Assembly (NCBI RefSeq): GCF_003007685.1
Contig: NZ_PXNN01000006.1
Location: 1 to 64,000, forward strand
Reading direction: 5' to 3'
DNA from: Marinobacter halophilus
Lineage (GTDB): Bacteria > Pseudomonadota > Gammaproteobacteria > Pseudomonadales > Oleiphilaceae
DNA length: 64,000 bases
Shown: positions 14,962-21,194 of the stretch, piece by piece
Position numbering within the stretch: position 1 is the first letter of the stretch
Layout of the letters: every line of letters begins with the position of its first letter
The notes under the pieces: generated by a model
The model's database searches: none
What the model was told of the DNA's origin: nothing
The model's input: the letters and a program-made list of their open reading frames with translations, nothing else
Made by a program: the position numbers and the translations under genes

Positions 14962-16658
14962 TCGGGTAGCCGAGGGTATCTAACCCCCAGCCCCCACAAC
15001 ACCCTGCATGCGGCTCCGCACAGGGCGTTTCACCGGGAATGATGAAGTTTGATCCATCCATCGCGCAGCGATACCAGTCCCTCGGCTTTCAGGTAATCAT
15101 TGGATAATGCCTGCTGAATACTCGGGGTCTTGGAACTGCGCCATGGCCCTTTGCTGGTGATGCCACACGCAACGGCAGCCTGTACATGAACGCCCAGCCT
15201 CATCAGATTCCGGACTTTGGTGGCGGAGTGCCGCCCACTTGCTTACGCCACTGTCGCCAGTGAGCCATCCTGACGCGGCGACGGATCCGGTGGTCCAGAT
15301 CGCAGCAGCGCTGGTAGCCGGTGGCGATACCAAAGTAGTGAATCCAGCCACGGATATACTGGCTGATTTTGAAAAGCTGGTAGTGCATCGACACGCCCCA
15401 GTTCCGGTTCGTCAGTATCCGAATGCGCTGCTTGAACTTGCGCAACGTGTACGGGTGCCAATGGATCTGGGTTCCCTTGAAGGTAAATCCCAGGAACTTG
15501 CTCTCATTGGTTCTGACCACACGGCTCTTGGTCGTGTTGACCGTCAGTTTCAGGCAGTGTTCCAGGAAGTGGCTGATACTGGCCAGTACCCGGTCGCCAG
15601 CTCGGTGGCTGTTTACCAGAATGGTAAAGTCATCAGCAGATCGTGATTCACCCGATCGAAGAACTTCGACAGGTCCACATCCACGGCAAAGCGCCTCCCT
15701 TCCTTGAGGATGCTCTGCACCCGTCGCACTGCCTGGTGCGCGTTGCGACCCGGCCGGAAGCCGTAGCTGTCCGTTGAGAATCCCGGGTCGAAGATTGGCA
15801 TCAGAATCTGGGCAATGGCTTGCTGAATCACCCGGTCTACCACCGTTGGAATGCCAAGCTCACGCTTGCCACCGTCCGGCTTGCCGATTACAACCCGCCT
15901 TACCGGCGCCGGTTGATAGTCGCCCGAGAGAATCGACTGCCTGACCGTGTTCCAGTGGCCAGCCTTTACCCAGCCGGGGAATTCGTCGATGGTCATGCCG
16001 TCGACGCCTGCTGCCCCTTTGTTGGCTCGAACTTGCTTCCAAGGCTGGCTTCGTCACCGTACGCTGAGTCACGTCACTGCCGGTCGGCATTCGTGTGTTC
16101 AAGTCGGTCAAGGCTCCTCCTTTATTCTCGGTGTTAGGCCCTTCACCCTGTCCCATCCATTACGACGGGCGTTTGGCTACTATGGCCGCTGCTGACTTCT
16201 GCTCAATCACCGGCGGAGTTACCCCCGTCGGCGCTATCGGTGTCCATCTCGTTCGCTCGCAACCGCCGATGGCAACGGCTGCGCCCAGGCTTGATCGACC
16301 AGGAGCCTGACTGGTAATTGACCGATCGCTCGTTGAGCAGATCCCGATACGTCGGACCGCCCCAGATAAGGACATGCACTGTCACTGCACTGCTGCATCA
16401 TTTACGGTGGCCGTTAGATCACGTGGCTTCGTCGTCTGGTGCCAACTCGCCTTCAGCCTACGCCTCGTATGATGTTCTTGTTCATCAGCTCGCAGTTTTG
16501 CTAGCGGCTTACTTCCGGCCGGCGCTCCGGAGATCGCTCCTCGCGGATCGGCCCTTGCCATTCGCTAGTGGTTAGCGTTCAATCGGCTAAAGCCATTGAA
16601 CGGTGATCTTCCCACAGGGGACTTTCACCTCATTAGTTCATGCCCATGCTGGGCGTAC
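14961..16658 (-). mobile_element. Second group IIC-attC intron, decayed, minus strand
   Basis: On the minus strand the element starts with GTACGCCCAGCATGGGCATG at 16658 and ends with CTCGGCTACCCGAT at 14961. It splits the R'' core of attC17: GCATA (14956-14960) lies on one side and AC (16659-16660) on the other. Read on the bottom strand this is GT|TATGC, the same position as in intron 1 but on the opposite strand. Domain V (about 14995-15030) reads ACGCCCTGTGCGG...CAGGGTGT with a CGC triad. Total length is 1698 bp and the encoded RT is broken. The flanking 5' exon is the attC17 hairpin. Confidence 0.85.
15030..16111 (-). pseudogene. ltrA: Broken reverse transcriptase of second intron
   Basis: The start is TTG 16111 behind AAAGGAGGAG, reading LTDLNTRMPTG. 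Three lesions are visible. First, an extra base in GGAAGCAAG near 16040 shifts the frame between KPALE and QVRANKG. Second, an internal deletion near 15632 joins VNHDLL to ADDFTILVNS, removing the QG-PLSP block up to YA of the catalytic YADD. Third, a frameshift near 15230 occurs before RNLMRLGVHVQAAVACGITS. The remaining order (SYGFRPGRNAHQAV, the DVDLSKFFD aspartates, the maturase end GPWRSSKTPSIQQALSN) is that of a IIC intron RT about 420 residues long. It cannot be active. Confidence 0.85.
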
Positions 16659-16731
16659 ACCAGGGGCTGCAGCCGACCACTTTTCCGGCGCGGTGCGCCT
16701 CCAAAGCGGCGGCTGAGCCCAAGCGTTAAAT
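16659..16731 (+). repeat. attC17, R'' core split by intron
   Basis: The right part of attC17, from the AC completing R'' (GCATA at 14956-14960 plus AC) to R' GTTAAAT (16725-16731). R'' differs by one base from the complement of its cassette start GTTGTGC. Confidence 0.85.
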
Positions 16732-16985
16732 CAATAGTGATATCGAACCTGGGCGATAAGTAAGGCATCATCCGTGACCTTGTACACCATTCGGTGCTCC
16801 TCATTGATTCGGCGAGACCAGTAACCGGCGAGGCTGTGCTTGAGGGGCTCCGGTTTACCAACACCGTCGAACGGTTCTCGCTTGGTCTCTTTGATCAGCT
16901 TGTTGATTCGGTTAAGGATCTTTTTGTCGGTTTTTTGCCAGTATAGATAGTCTTCCCAGGCGTTCTCGGAGAAGATGAGTTTCAC
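16731..16985 (-). CDS. yoeB: c18: YoeB toxin
   Basis: An 84-residue RelE-fold mRNA interferase. All catalytic residues of E. coli YoeB are at the same positions: E46 (GKPEPLKH), R65 (EEHRMVY) and H83-Y84 at the C-terminus. The protein starts KLIFSENAWEDYLYW and contains LAGYWSRRI, both family hallmarks. The cassette is inverted relative to the array. The antitoxin gene is upstream with a 4-bp overlap. The stop codon lies directly at the attC17 core. Confidence 0.94.
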   Translation of the reverse strand: MKLIFSENAWEDYLYWQKTDKKILNRINKLIKETKREPFDGVGKPEPLKHSLAGYWSRRINEEHRMVYKVTDDALLIAQVRYHY

Positions 16986-17233
16986 TCAAGAAGTTCCTTT
17001 TCTTGACCACCGCCTTGCTCCAGCTCGGCAACGGATTCCATCAAACGCCGCGCGTTTTTTGGTGCGCGCAGAAGGTATGCAGTTTCTTGCAGCGCCTCGT
17101 AGTCCTCAAGGGAGATCATTACCACGGACTGCGACTTGCTCCGGGTGATGATCACAGGGGAATGGTCCTCACAGACCTGTTCCATGGTTTTTGCTAGATT
17201 GGTTCTAGCGGCTGTGTAGCTTATGGCATCCAT
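16982..17233 (-). CDS. yefM: c18: YefM antitoxin
   Basis: An 83-residue Phd/YefM antitoxin from ATG 17233; codons further upstream cross the operator. The N-terminal MDAISYTAARTNLAKTMEQV is the Phd/YefM DNA-binding domain. SPVIITRSKSQSVVMISLEDYEALQETAYLL continues the fold, and the tail binds YoeB. It overlaps yoeB by 4 bp. Autoregulation through the palindrome at 17242-17253 is likely. Confidence 0.92.
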   Translation of the reverse strand: MDAISYTAARTNLAKTMEQVCEDHSPVIITRSKSQSVVMISLEDYEALQETAYLLRAPKNARRLMESVAELEQGGGQEKELLE

Positions 17234-17241
17234 AAGGCTGC

Positions 17242-17253
17242 TCCTGTACAGGA
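17242..17253 (-). promoter_or_regulatory. yefM-yoeB operator palindrome
   Basis: A perfect 12-bp palindrome TCCTGTACAGGA lies 8 bp upstream of the yefM ATG. Its centre TGTACA is the core hexamer known for YefM-YoeB operators. Confidence 0.65.
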
Positions 17254-17287
17254 TGTGGTCCATGAACAGGATACCGTACGCCAAAGG

Positions 17288-17365
17288 ATTTAACAATCGG
17301 CTGCACAGCGACCGATTTTCCGTCGCTTCGCGGCTCCAAACCGGCCCGGGAGCCGGGCGTTAAAG
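17288..17365 (+). repeat. attC18 recombination site
   Basis: R'' ATTTAAC (17288-17294) complements the cassette start GTTAAAT at 16725. R' is GTTAAAG (17359-17365). Confidence 0.9.
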
Positions 17366-17440
17366 CGAAAAAACCGAGTCGTGGCACCTGATACTCATCC
17401 GTGTCAAAATTGAGTGATACGCGAACGAGAGGTTTCTTCC

Positions 17441-17665
17441 ATGAATCTTCAGAAAATTGAAGACGAGGCGCTCCACCTTCCCAAAGAGGAGCGAGCCCAA
17501 TTGATCCATCGACTGGTGTTGAGTCTGGAGTCTCCGTCAGAAGAAGAGCTCAGGTCTGATTGGTTGCTTGAGGCCCGACGTAGAAGCGAAGAACTCGATA
17601 ATAGCGCAGTTCAGGCTGTGTCTGGTGAGGATGTCATGAGGAAGGCTAGAGCACTGATCAAATGA
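17441..17665 (+). CDS. c19: addiction module component, antitoxin
   Basis: A 74-residue protein from ATG 17441; codons back to 17414 lie in the leader. It matches the putative addiction-module-component family: MNLQKIEDEALHLPKEERAQLIHRLVLSLE at the start, then a charged helical stretch. Such proteins are antitoxins for ParE/RelE-type toxins encoded just downstream. The stop overlaps the toxin start by 4 bp. The leader holds TGATACTCA and TGAGTGATAC, an imperfect inverted repeat that could serve as operator. Confidence 0.82.
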   Translation: MNLQKIEDEALHLPKEERAQLIHRLVLSLESPSEEELRSDWLLEARRRSEELDNSAVQAVSGEDVMRKARALIK

Positions 17666-17955
17666 ATTACTCTTTTCACCCGGCAGCGGAAGCCGAGTTC
17701 CTGGAATCAGTTGGTTATTACGAATCAAAAGTTCCGGGATTGGGTGGTGCCTTTATAGAGGAATTTGAGGCCCTGGCCAATTTAATTGGCGAGTCACCAA
17801 AAGCCTGGCAAGCTGAGTTGCCACCAGATATTCGTAGAGCGCCCCTCCACAGATTTCCCTTGTCTATCGTTTACCGAGAGAGCCCTGATGGTTTTCAGGT
17901 TCTGGCTGTTTCCCATGACCGCCGGCGTCCGCAGTACTGGTTGGGAAGGCTTTAA
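17662..17955 (+). CDS. c19: ParE/RelE-family toxin
   Basis: A 97-residue toxin of the ParE/RelE fold: FHPAAEAEFLESVGYYESKVPGLG at the N-terminus, APLHRFPLSIVYRE in the central strands and VLAVSHDRRRPQYWLGR at the end. This C-terminal HxRRxPxYW pattern is common in ParE-like toxins. ParE members poison DNA gyrase and RelE members cut mRNA; the sequence alone does not decide. The ATG overlaps the antitoxin stop. The stop codon sits in attC19. Confidence 0.87.
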   Translation: MNYSFHPAAEAEFLESVGYYESKVPGLGGAFIEEFEALANLIGESPKAWQAELPPDIRRAPLHRFPLSIVYRESPDGFQVLAVSHDRRRPQYWLGRL

Positions 17956-18027
17956 CAATCGGCTGCAGAGTGACCGATTTTCCGCCGCTTCGCGGCTCCA
18001 AACCGGCGCGTGATCCGGGCGTTAAAT
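17950..18027 (+). repeat. attC19 recombination site
   Basis: R'' CTTTAAC (17950-17956) complements the cassette start GTTAAAG at 17359. R' is GTTAAAT (18021-18027). Confidence 0.9.
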
Positions 18028-18342
18028 GCCAGTGACCGCGAGATCCAGTGCCGCAATAATCTGATCCCTGAAATGTAAGAGAGAACCAACGGGATTTTTG
18101 AGACTTTTTTCTGGTACCGAGGATATTTGAGGAGTCATTAACAGCAACTGCTGATCGTCGAACGATAGTTCAGGCGTGAGACCCCGCATCGACTGGCTCC
18201 CAAAAGCTGAATGCTTGCCCAACGGAATAACGATACGAGTTGCCAGATCCGTCAGGAGGCCACTCTGAATATCGACGAGGTAGGGATATTGAGTTTTGCT
18301 GGTTTTGCTTGGGTTGGAGTAAACATCGAACTGCGCCATCAA
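18022..18342 (-). CDS. ccdB: c20: CcdB toxin
   Basis: A 106-residue gyrase poison of the CcdB family: AQFDVYSNP at the start, YPYLVDIQSGLLTDLATRIVIPL, LTPELSFDDQQLLLMTPQISSVP, and the C-terminal LDLAVTGI, where the terminal GI is the gyrase-contacting end in CcdB. The cassette is inverted. ATG 18342 or ATG 18339 may serve as start, and the former overlaps the ccdA stop by 4 bp. The TAA stop is the complement of TTA in the attC19 R' core. Confidence 0.92.
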   Translation of the reverse strand: MMAQFDVYSNPSKTSKTQYPYLVDIQSGLLTDLATRIVIPLGKHSAFGSQSMRGLTPELSFDDQQLLLMTPQISSVPEKSLKNPVGSLLHFRDQIIAALDLAVTGI

Positions 18343-18587
18343 AACTCCCTGAATTCGTCACCGAAACATCCATGTTGCTCGACAAACTCGTTGTAGCTTT
18401 TGATCGCAGCGCGATTTTCTTCGACCCATTGAGCGGCTTCGCGTTTCGAAAGCTCTTCTTTCAGGGCTCGCTCCAGGGTTGCAGACAGGTTAATGTTCAG
18501 ATCCCGGGTTTTGCGGAGCAGGTCACTATTAACTGACAAGTTTGCTGCTTTTTTGGGTGCGGCTGTGTTGTAAAGTTCGGCCATCAT
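18339..18587 (-). CDS. ccdA: c20: CcdA antitoxin
   Basis: An 82-residue antitoxin. The N-terminal half (KKAANLSVNSDLLRKTRDLNINLSATLERAL) is the ribbon-helix-helix DNA-binding domain. The C-terminal half (WVEENRAAIKSYNEFVEQHGCFGDEFREF) is the CcdB-binding tail with the usual WxxEN start. A CGGAGACT site precedes ATG 18587, with a perfect operator palindrome about 40 bp upstream. Confidence 0.92.
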   Translation of the reverse strand: MMAELYNTAAPKKAANLSVNSDLLRKTRDLNINLSATLERALKEELSKREAAQWVEENRAAIKSYNEFVEQHGCFGDEFREF

Positions 18588-18625
18588 AGTCTCCGAGGGG
18601 CTGTCACATGCATTGCTTCATCCTA

Positions 18626-18643
18626 TGCGCATCGACATGCGCA
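18626..18643 (-). promoter_or_regulatory. ccdAB operator palindrome
   Basis: A perfect inverted repeat TGCGCAT-cgac-ATGCGCA lies about 40 bp upstream of the ccdA ATG and within 10 bp of the attC20 R'' core. Probably bound by the CcdAB complex. Confidence 0.6.
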
Positions 18644-18652
18644 CGCAAGAGC

Positions 18653-18705
18653 ATTTAACAAGGCACGGAAGACGGACGCGTGAGACGCGCCGCTTCGTTC
18701 AGCGT
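18653..18705 (+). repeat. attC20, R' core split by intron remnant
   Basis: R'' ATTTAAC (18653-18659) complements the cassette start GTTAAAT at 18021. The R' core begins with GT (18704-18705) and continues as TAGGG at 18919-18923 after the intron remnant. Confidence 0.85.
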
Positions 18706-18918
18706 GTGTGCCGGGCATGGCACATGTTAGTGGCCAATTAAAATGAACCACTACTGGCCATTAAATTTGACCCACCCCCGGTTGTTCCGGAGCTATGGAC
18801 TGCCGGAACTGGCAGTGCGGTAACGGGTTGAATCAAGTCACTGAATCGCCGTGGTACGTGATCCGTATGCCCGGTGATGTGGGAGGAGAGGCATCGTGAG
18901 GTGTCTCCCTATCCCGAT
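18706..18918 (+). mobile_element. Third group IIC-attC intron, only ends left
   Basis: A 213-bp remnant. The first 19 bp (GTGTGCCGGGCATGGCACA) match the 5' end of intron 1. From about 18780 onward it matches the 3' end of intron 1 nearly base for base: the last RT codons (RLFRSYGLPELAVR-like), domain V with the CGC triad, domain VI and the end CCCGAT. Almost all of domains I-IV and the RT are gone, replaced by a 55-bp piece that looks like an IS end. The insertion point after GT of the R' core is the same as for intron 1. The joined core GTTAGGG is the exact complement of R'' in the next cassette (CCCTAAC at 19491), which supports the boundaries. Confidence 0.85.
18725..18779. mobile_element. 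Probable IS end fragment inside intron remnant
   Basis: Between the two intron ends lies TGTTAGTGGCCAATTAAAAT, then two related repeats TGGCCAATTAAAATGAACCAC and TGGCCATTAAATTTGACCCACC. Repeated short motifs of this kind are typical of IS21-family ends. It differs from the IS21 element at 9416-12014, so a second element probably inserted here and was then mostly deleted. Confidence 0.45.
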
Positions 18919-19190
18919 TAGGGCTGATCGTAGTGTCCACCAATGGCGAAAATATAAATGGATTTATCATCGAACCGGTATATCAGCCTATCCTTCTGTG
19001 AGATGCGTCTTGACCACAGGCCTGATAAATTGTGTTTGAGGGGTTCAGGTTTGCCGGTGCCAGTGGATGGATCTTCAGACCGGAGCATTTCTTTCAACAA
19101 TTTGCAGAGAGCCTTGTGCAGCTTTTTGTCTTTCTCGCGCATCTTTTCATAGGCTTCCCAGGTGTTGCCCTCAAATACCAGTGATCTCAT
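18918..19190 (-). CDS. yoeB: c21: YoeB/Txe toxin
   Basis: A 90-residue YoeB-type mRNA interferase, different from the c18 toxin. The catalytic set is present: E49 (GKPEPLKH), R68 (QKDRLIY) and H86-Y87 (GGHYDQP). The start LVFEGNTWEAYEKMREKDKKLHKALC and LSGLWSRRIS follow the family. The cassette is inverted. The stop TAA uses the TTA at the restored attC20 core, so the gene end touches the last base of the intron remnant. It overlaps yefM by 20 bp. Confidence 0.93.
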   Translation of the reverse strand: MRSLVFEGNTWEAYEKMREKDKKLHKALCKLLKEMLRSEDPSTGTGKPEPLKHNLSGLWSRRISQKDRLIYRFDDKSIYIFAIGGHYDQP

Positions 19191-19443
19191 TCATCTGCTC
19201 ATCATCAGGTGTGAATCCTTGGCCACGGCTGTGAGTGTTGAGGGAGGCCGCAATCTGTTGCATCAGGTCTCGGTTCTGGAGAACGTGCAGGGTTTCTTGC
19301 TCTCTCTCCCAGTCCTCAGCACTAATAATCACGAAAGCCTCTCCGGCACGACGCGTTACCTTGAGGGGTTCGTGTCTACTAATGACCTGCTCGACAAGGT
19401 TTTTCAGATTGTCTCTAAATTTGTTTACACTGATTATGTCCAT
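19171..19443 (-). CDS. yefM: c21: YefM/Axe antitoxin
   Basis: A 90-residue Phd/YefM antitoxin from ATG 19443: MDIISVNKFRDNLKNLVEQ (DNA-binding part), EPLKVTRRAGEAFVIISAEDWEREQETLHVLQN, then a long toxin-binding tail. Codons further upstream cross the operator. The 20-bp overlap with yoeB is longer than in c18, so the two YefM-YoeB cassettes are not recent duplicates. Confidence 0.9.
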   Translation of the reverse strand: MDIISVNKFRDNLKNLVEQVISRHEPLKVTRRAGEAFVIISAEDWEREQETLHVLQNRDLMQQIAASLNTHSRGQGFTPDDEQMNEITGI

Positions 19444-19457
19444 ATCTTCACCATCAC

Positions 19458-19474
19458 GTACGGAAACTCCGTAC
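19458..19474 (-). promoter_or_regulatory. yefM-yoeB operator palindrome, c21
   Basis: A perfect inverted repeat GTACGGA-aac-TCCGTAC begins 15 bp upstream of the yefM ATG. On the minus strand a TATAGT sequence just upstream (around 19481-19476) could be the -10 box. Confidence 0.6.
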
Positions 19475-19490
19475 AACTATAGCGCAATAG

Positions 19491-19574
19491 CCCTAACAAG
19501 GCCAAGCACAGCGACAGCTTTTACGTTGCTGCTTCGCCTCCACTACAAAGCTGCGCGTGTTGGCAGAGTAAGTA
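19491..19574 (+). repeat. attC21, degenerate R' core
   Basis: R'' CCCTAAC (19491-19497) complements the cassette start GTTAGGG rebuilt across the intron remnant. By alignment with attC11 the R' core is GTAAGTA (19568-19574), lacking the conserved GTT, so this site is probably inactive. Confidence 0.75.
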
Positions 19575-19611
19575 AGATGCCAATAGGCACACACTCTGCT
19601 AGGCTCGTTCC

Positions 19612-19716
19612 ATGAAGCAAATTAACTGGAATGCTGAAAAGAATCAGCAGTTGATGAGCGAGCGCGCCGCTGCCTTTTGCGCCATGCAGTCATTCCTATG
19701 CCTTATTGACATGTGA
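19612..19716 (+). pseudogene. c22: BrnT toxin fragment
   Basis: The first 34 codons from ATG 19612 begin KQINWNAEKNQQLMSERAAAF, which lines up with the start of the c16 BrnT toxin (ITWNPEKNKLLQAERNVSF). The similarity then ends in unrelated sequence and a stop at 19714-19716. The upstream GCACACACTCTGCTAGGCT resembles the brnTA operator and extended -10 of c16. This is a 5' remnant of a BrnTA cassette; the rest of the toxin, the antitoxin and its attC are missing. Confidence 0.7.
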
Positions 19717-19736
19717 CACGTGACACGTGACACAAT
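19706..19736 (+). promoter_or_regulatory. Triple GTGACAC repeat and promoter of higBA remnant
   Basis: Three tandem copies of the 7-mer GTGACAC (19713-19733) form overlapping CACGTG palindromes. A TTGACA (19706-19711) and CACAAT (19731-19736) bracket them with 19-bp spacing. This fits an autoregulated TA promoter left from a HigBA cassette. Confidence 0.5.
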
Positions 19737-19749
19737 ACGCTTCAATGCA

Positions 19750-20058
19750 TGATCAAGTCCTTTTCTGACAAACGAACCCAAGAGCTTTACTCCAAGGGCG
19801 AGACAAAGAAATTTCCTGCCAGACTATGGCCTGACCGTTACGGGGTTGGCTGCATCTCTGGGTGTCTCTCGCCAGTCAGTTAATGAACTTCTGCGTGAGC
19901 GCCGTGCGGTCAGTCCTGAAATGGCGCTTCGGCTTGCCCGTTTGTTTGGTAACTCTCCAGAATTCTGGCTGAATGCGCAGCGATCTGTTGATCTTTGGAC
20001 GGCGGCTCAGTCGGTCAAGGAAGAAGTGGATCGCATCAAGCCGCTACATGCTGCATAA
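19750..20058 (+). pseudogene. c22: HigB-HigA deletion remnant
   Basis: ATG 19750 starts a HigB N-terminus (MIKSFSDKRTQELYSKGETK) of only about 24 codons. The sequence then jumps into the middle of a HigA antitoxin in another frame (DYGLTVTGLAASLGVSRQSVNELLRERRAVSPEMALRLARLFGNSPEFWLNAQ read in pieces). The HigA part keeps its helix-turn-helix and runs to the stop at 20056-20058. One internal deletion removed most of HigB and the start of HigA. An internal TTG at 19846 could still yield a 70-residue HTH protein, which might act as an orphan repressor. Confidence 0.72.
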
Positions 20059-20125
20059 CAAGTCGCACCAGTACGCGTCCTGCGGCCGCCGGACGCCCCT
20101 TTCGGGGCGCCCTGGGCTCAGCGTT
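20053..20125 (+). repeat. attC22, interrupted at R' GTT
   Basis: R'' GCATAAC (20053-20059). The site ends at GTT (20123-20125), where an IS1182-like element is inserted. The GTT recurs at 20509-20511 and continues as GTTAGCT. Confidence 0.85.
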
Positions 20126-20508
20126 GAGGCTGTAGAAAAACCCCGAAATCCCCATCCTGGTTTGGTAAAGTCAGGCAAACGGACACGTTCTGCATTTCAC
20201 CACCCTGGCCAAGTTTGTCAGTAGCCACGCCGATGAGATCGAAGAGCTGTTCGAACAAGTTCTGCTGGTTTGCCACGAAGAGGGCCTGTTGGGTAACGCG
20301 CTGTTTGCCATCGACGGTTGCAAGATTTCCTCCAACGCCGCCAAGGAATGGTCCGGCACCTTTAAGGAAATGGGTGAGTGGCGGGAGAAGTTGCGACGAC
20401 TGATCCGCCATCACTTGAAGGAGCATTACGAGCGGGACGAGGCCGAAACCGAAGCCGAACTGGACCGGGATACCCGCCGAGCCTACTAATCCGGTTTTCT
20501 GCAACCTC
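20126..20508 (+). mobile_element. IS1182-like deletion derivative, copy A
   Basis: A 383-bp element with ends GAGGCTGTAGAAAAACC and GGTTTTCTGCAACCTC, flanked by direct GTT repeats in the attC22 R' core. The inside encodes only a middle piece of a DDE transposase (HFTTLAKFVSSHADEIEELF, AIDGCKISSNAAKEWSGT, then LKEHYERDEAETEAELDRD). The DGxKxxxNAxKEWSG block is typical of the IS1182 family. The N-terminal and C-terminal thirds are missing. The same left deletion junction occurs in copy B. Confidence 0.75.
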
Positions 20509-20543
20509 GTTAGCTGTGATTGCCTCACCTGCAAAGTGATACT

Positions 20544-20556
20544 ATAGTGTCACTAT
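20544..20556 (+). promoter_or_regulatory. Operator of the c23 phd-parE pair
   Basis: A perfect inverted repeat ATAGTG-t-CACTAT, with an additional AGTGAT half-site at 20535. TATAGT within it can serve as a -10 box. The start codon of the antitoxin is at 20579. Confidence 0.55.
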
Positions 20557-20578
20557 CAATTTGGATCAGGGTGAGCCC

Positions 20579-20836
20579 ATGAAAGTTGAGCTTGTTACAA
20601 ACCTTAAACGCCAAGCCACAAAAATCTTGGCAGACCTGCATCTGTCTAAAGAGCCAGTACTGATCACTGAACATGGCCAGCCATCGGCTTATCTTGTTGA
20701 TGTGCAAGATTACGAATTCATGCAGCGTCGGCTTGAGCTGCTTGAGGGGCTCTCACGAGGAGAGCGGGCTGTACTTGAGGGAAGAACGTACAGTCAAAGT
20801 GAGGCCAGGGAGAAAATGAGTAAATGGCTGAAGTAA
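20579..20836 (+). CDS. c23: Phd/YefM-family antitoxin
   Basis: An 85-residue antitoxin from ATG 20579; codons back to 20561 belong to the leader. MKVELVTNLKRQATKILADL is the Phd-type DNA-binding start, EPVLITEHGQPSAYLVDVQDYEFMQRRLELLEGL follows the fold, and the tail ending in KMSKWLK binds the toxin. It overlaps the toxin gene by 13 bp. The cassette start core GTTAGCT (20509) matches the R'' of attC23. Confidence 0.88.
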   Translation: MKVELVTNLKRQATKILADLHLSKEPVLITEHGQPSAYLVDVQDYEFMQRRLELLEGLSRGERAVLEGRTYSQSEAREKMSKWLK

Positions 20837-21126
20837 TCTGGACTGAGCCGGCCCTTCAAGAGTTAAACGCAATCGCAGAGTACATTGCTCTGGATAATCC
20901 TGCAGCTGCGAGTCGCCTGGTAGAAGAGGTTCTCGATAAAATCGACCGCTTGGAAGATTTTCCGCAATCCGGGCGGATTCCTCCAGAGCTCCCTAATTCG
21001 GTATATAGGGAAGTAGTTGTTCCACCATGTCGCATTTTTTATCGTGAGGATGAGAAGCGGGTTTTCGTCCTCTATGTTATGCGAGAGGAGCGGCAGCTTC
21101 GTGCGTACATGCTTGGGAACAGCTAA
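20824..21126 (+). CDS. c23: ParE-family toxin
   Basis: A 100-residue toxin with the ParE pattern: EVIWTEPALQELNAIAEYIALDNPAAASRLVEEV in the N-terminal helices, LEDFPQSGRIPPEL, YREVVVPPCRIFYRE in the strands, and a C-terminal VLYVMREERQLR. ParE proteins usually inhibit gyrase. The stop codon lies in the attC23 R'' core. The gene appears intact, although the cassette is flanked by IS1182-like elements on both sides. Confidence 0.9.
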   Translation: MAEVIWTEPALQELNAIAEYIALDNPAAASRLVEEVLDKIDRLEDFPQSGRIPPELPNSVYREVVVPPCRIFYREDEKRVFVLYVMREERQLRAYMLGNS

Positions 21127-21194
21127 CCGGGCGCGTCACTCGGATGCCTTTGTCTCCGCTTCGCTACGTCAAAGTCACCGGTGCGCTTCGGGTT
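21121..21194 (+). repeat. attC23, interrupted at R' GTT
   Basis: R'' AGCTAAC (21121-21127) complements the cassette start GTTAGCT at 20509. The site ends at GTT (21192-21194), followed directly by IS copy B. GTT recurs at 21984 and continues as GTTATGC. Confidence 0.85.
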
